A stretch of 7,833 nt of DNA from NCBI GenBank assembly GCA_021413595.1, contig JAIOQD010000611.1, positions 1 to 7,833 on the forward strand, written 5' to 3'. Positions 5,513-7,833 of the stretch are shown piece by piece; within the stretch, counting starts at the first letter, position 1; each line of letters begins with the position of its first letter. Below the pieces are notes generated by a model. That model saw nothing but the letters and a program-made list of their open reading frames with translations. It was not told the DNA's origin and did no database searches. This stretch comes from Bacteroidota bacterium (GTDB taxonomy: Bacteria; Bacteroidota; Bacteroidia; 2-12-FULL-35-15). The translations under genes were made by a program, and so were the position numbers.

Positions 5513-7833
5513 ATGGAATCAAGTAAAGTTCGTCAAACGTTTTTAGATTTTTTTAAGTCGAAAGGACACCAAATAGTACCATCAGCACCAATGGTGGTTA
5601 AAAATGATCCTACATTGATGTTCATCAATTCGGGTATGGCACCATTCAAAGACCTGTTTTTGGGGAATGCTCCAATCAAATATCCTCGTGTGGCCGATAC
5701 TCAAAAATGTTTACGCGTAAGTGGTAAACACAATGACTTAGAAGAAGTGGGTGTAGATACATACCATCACACGCTCTTTGAAATGCTCGGTAACTGGAGC
5801 TTTGGCGACTATTTTAAAAAAGAAGCAATTACCTGGGCTTGGGAATTACTTACAGATGTTTATAAAATAGATAAAGAACGTTTATACGTAACCGTGTTCG
5901 AAGGCAGCACTGACGATGGTCTGGGCTTTGATCAGGAAGCGTATGATATATGGAAACAATTTATTCCGGAAGAACGGATCTTAAGGGGAAATAAAAAAGA
6001 TAATTTCTGGGAGATGGGTGATACAGGCCCTTGCGGACCTTGTTCCGAAATACACTATGATGGCCGTTCGTCAGAAGATATTGCAAAAATAAAAGGTGCA
6101 TCACTTGTAAACAATGATGATCCGCAGGTAATTGAAGTATGGAACAATGTATTTATGGAATTCAATCGTAAAGCCGATGGAAGTCTTGAAAAATTGCCTG
6201 CTCAACATGTGGATACAGGAATGGGATTTGAGCGACTGGTACGTGTTCTACAAGGTAAACAATCGAATTATGATACCGATGTTTTTAAACCGATACTTGA
6301 TAAAATAGAAGAATTAAGTGCACTTGATTACAATCCGGAAAATGAAAATGAGCCTAAAAATAAAGCTCAACAGACTATAAACATTGCAATGCGTGTGATC
6401 GCGGACCATATACGAGCAATTTCTTTTAGTATTGCTGATGGGCAATTACCCTCCAATACAGGTGCCGGCTATGTTATCCGAAGGATTTTAAGACGTGCAA
6501 TCCGCTACGGATACCAGTCGCTGAATTTGAAACAACCATTTATGTATCAATTGGTTCCTGTACTTGCAAATCAAATGGGACAAGCATTTCCGGAATTGAT
6601 CTCACAAAGATCATTGATAGAAAAAGTAATTAAAGAGGAAGAAACTTCTTTTTTCCGAACGCTGGAAAAGGGTATTGAGCGTATTAATGCGATCATCCTT
6701 CATAAATCCAATGCTACTTCAAAAACTGTTGAAGGAAAAGATGCTTTTGAACTATTCGACACCTTTGGCTTCCCTTTAGATCTAACTCAATTGATTGCAA
6801 GAGAAAACAATTTCACGATCGATATAGATGGGTTTAACAAATGTATGGAAGAACAAAAAAACCGTTCTCGTCAAGCCACAACTATTGATACAAGCGATTG
6901 GGTTCTGGTGGAAGGTAGAAAAGCGGAAGAAGGCGGAAGAACATTTGTTGGCTACAAACAACTGGAAAGTGATGCAAAAATTATTCAGTATAGAAAAGTT
7001 AAAGCAAAAGGAAAAGAACAATATCAATTGGTATTAGATAAAACACCGTTCTATGCCGAAAGTGGAGGGCAGGTTGGCGATACCGGCTTTTTAGAATCTG
7101 CAAATGAAAAAACAATAATTACCGATACAAAAAAAGAGAACGGAATTATTATTCACTTTACGGACAAATTACCTGAAAATTTAAACCAGACATTTGTTGC
7201 AAAAGTAAATGCAGAAAGACGTTTGCTTACTGAGAATAACCACAGTGCTACACACTTATTGCATGCTGCATTGCGCAAGGTATTGGGAGCACATGTAGAA
7301 CAAAAAGGTTCATTGGTAAATGATGAATATTTACGCTTCGATTTCTCCCATTTCTCGAAAGTTACAGATGAAGAAATTGCAGAAATAGAATCAATTGTTA
7401 ATCAAAAGATCCGTGAAAACATTTCATCGGATATTAAAGAAATGTCAATTGATGATGCTCGTAAAACCGGAGCTATGGCTCTGTTTGGCGAAAAATATGG
7501 TGATGTGGTGCGGGTGGTTACCTTTGACAAAAACTATTCAATTGAATTATGTGGTGGTACGCATGTGCCAGCAACCGGACAAATAGGGCTATTTAAAATT
7601 ACTTCAGAGAGTGCAGTAGCAGCCGGGATCAGAAGAATTGAAGCCATAACCTCTGTTAAAGCCGAAGCATTTTTCACTCAACAAACAATGTTGATACATG
7701 AACTAAAAACACTTTTGAAAAACCCAAAAGATGTTTTGAAAAGTGTAGAAAATTTGATAGAACAAAATTCCGAATTGCAAAAACAGATCGATCAAATGCT
7801 TCGTGAAAAAGCGAAAGGGTTGAAAATAGAATT
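5513..7833 (+). CDS. alaS: Alanine--tRNA ligase, 3' end outside window
   Basis: AlaRS charges tRNA-Ala with alanine in the cytosol and clears mischarged Ser/Gly-tRNA-Ala. 773 codons are present without a stop; full-length enzymes have about 870, so the last hundred or so are beyond the edge. The class II catalytic core is complete: motif 1 region [15 protein letters not shown] from Phe37, motif 2 region [18 protein letters not shown], and motif 3 DTGMGFERL at 234-242. The tRNA-recognition domain follows, with [10 protein letters not shown] from Met293 and [15 protein letters not shown] at 315-329. The editing domain has its zinc ligands: His577 and His581 (HSATH) and Cys680 and His684 (CGGTH). 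Residues from about 710 form a coiled-coil-like start of the C-Ala region. The ATG at 5513 is the only sensible start, because an in-frame TAA lies at 5495 and [14 protein letters not shown] is a normal AlaRS beginning. No ribosome-binding sequence is visible, only A-rich bases. It is divergent from the M23 gene. Confidence 0.98.
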   Translation, partial: MESSKVRQTFLDFFKSKGHQIVPSAPMVVKNDPTLMFINSGMAPFKDLFLGNAPIKYPRVADTQKCLRVSGKHNDLEEVGVDTYHHTLFEMLGNWSFGDYFKKEAITWAWELLTDVYKIDKERLYVTVFEGSTDDGLGFDQEAYDIWKQFIPEERILRGNKKDNFWEMGDTGPCGPCSEIHYDGRSSEDIAKIKGASLVNNDDPQVIEVWNNVFMEFNRKADGSLEKLPAQHVDTGMGFERLVRVLQGKQSNYDTDVFKPILDKIEELSALDYNPENENEPKNKAQQTINIAMRVIADHIRAISFSIADGQLPSNTGAGYVIRRILRRAIRYGYQSLNLKQPFMYQLVPVLANQMGQAFPELISQRSLIEKVIKEEETSFFRTLEKGIERINAIILHKSNATSKTVEGKDAFELFDTFGFPLDLTQLIARENNFTIDIDGFNKCMEEQKNRSRQATTIDTSDWVLVEGRKAEEGGRTFVGYKQLESDAKIIQYRKVKAKGKEQYQLVLDKTPFYAESGGQVGDTGFLESANEKTIITDTKKENGIIIHFTDKLPENLNQTFVAKVNAERRLLTENNHSATHLLHAALRKVLGAHVEQKGSLVNDEYLRFDFSHFSKVTDEEIAEIESIVNQKIRENISSDIKEMSIDDARKTGAMALFGEKYGDVVRVVTFDKNYSIELCGGTHVPATGQIGLFKITSESAVAAGIRRIEAITSVKAEAFFTQQTMLIHELKTLLKNPKDVLKSVENLIEQNSELQKQIDQMLREKAKGLKIE

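Noticed and set aside
6782..7586. Short open frames on both strands within alaS
   Set aside because: The alaS frame is uninterrupted and carries the conserved AlaRS motifs throughout, so these are out-of-frame shadows.
1..7833. CRISPR array, tRNA/rRNA genes, intact insertion sequence, defence or phage genes
   Set aside because: I looked for regularly spaced repeats, cloverleaf-like segments and transposase, nuclease or phage motifs on both strands and found none beyond the weak remnant after nuoN.

Overview
The window comes from a low-GC, AT-rich bacterial chromosome, almost certainly a member of the Bacteroidota (Chitinophagales/Sphingobacteriales-like). The evidence is the A-rich start regions without Shine-Dalgarno sequences, a short MerR-type protein of the kind common in this phylum, a small ECF sigma factor paired with a one-pass membrane protein, and intergenic AATTCG and AACTTTCTAACTT-type repeats. 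The phylum call is an inference from family resemblance, and genus and species cannot be read from the sequence.

Layout, left to right. (1) 1-568 is the 3' end of nuoM and 666-2036 is complete nuoN. Both are plus-strand and encode the last two antiporter-like membrane subunits of respiratory complex I, so this is the distal end of a nuo operon. (2) 2037-2399 has no intact gene; a stop-interrupted minus-strand reading frame there may be coding debris. (3) 2400-2960 is an ECF sigma factor. It overlaps by 11 nt a gene for a membrane-anchored protein (2950-3711) that is probably its anti-sigma partner or a closely linked regulator. (4) On the minus strand, convergent to that pair with only 22 bp between them, lie a short MerR-family protein (3734-4093) and an M23 (LytM) cell-wall peptidase with an N-terminal membrane anchor and coiled coil (4212-5183). 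(5) A 329-bp divergent intergenic region (5184-5512) holds an imperfect 22-bp inverted repeat enclosing a nested hairpin. (6) alaS (alanyl-tRNA synthetase) starts at 5513 and runs off the right edge, lacking roughly its last hundred residues.

Functionally the window is mostly housekeeping: proton-pumping respiration, tRNA charging and cell-wall remodelling, with two small regulatory genes between. I see no phage, defence system, CRISPR array, intact insertion sequence, tRNA or rRNA. No convincing new multi-gene system is present. The most unusual parts are non-coding: the inverted-repeat element against the alaS start codon, the GC-rich hairpin between the M23 and MerR genes, and the possible decayed frame after nuoN.
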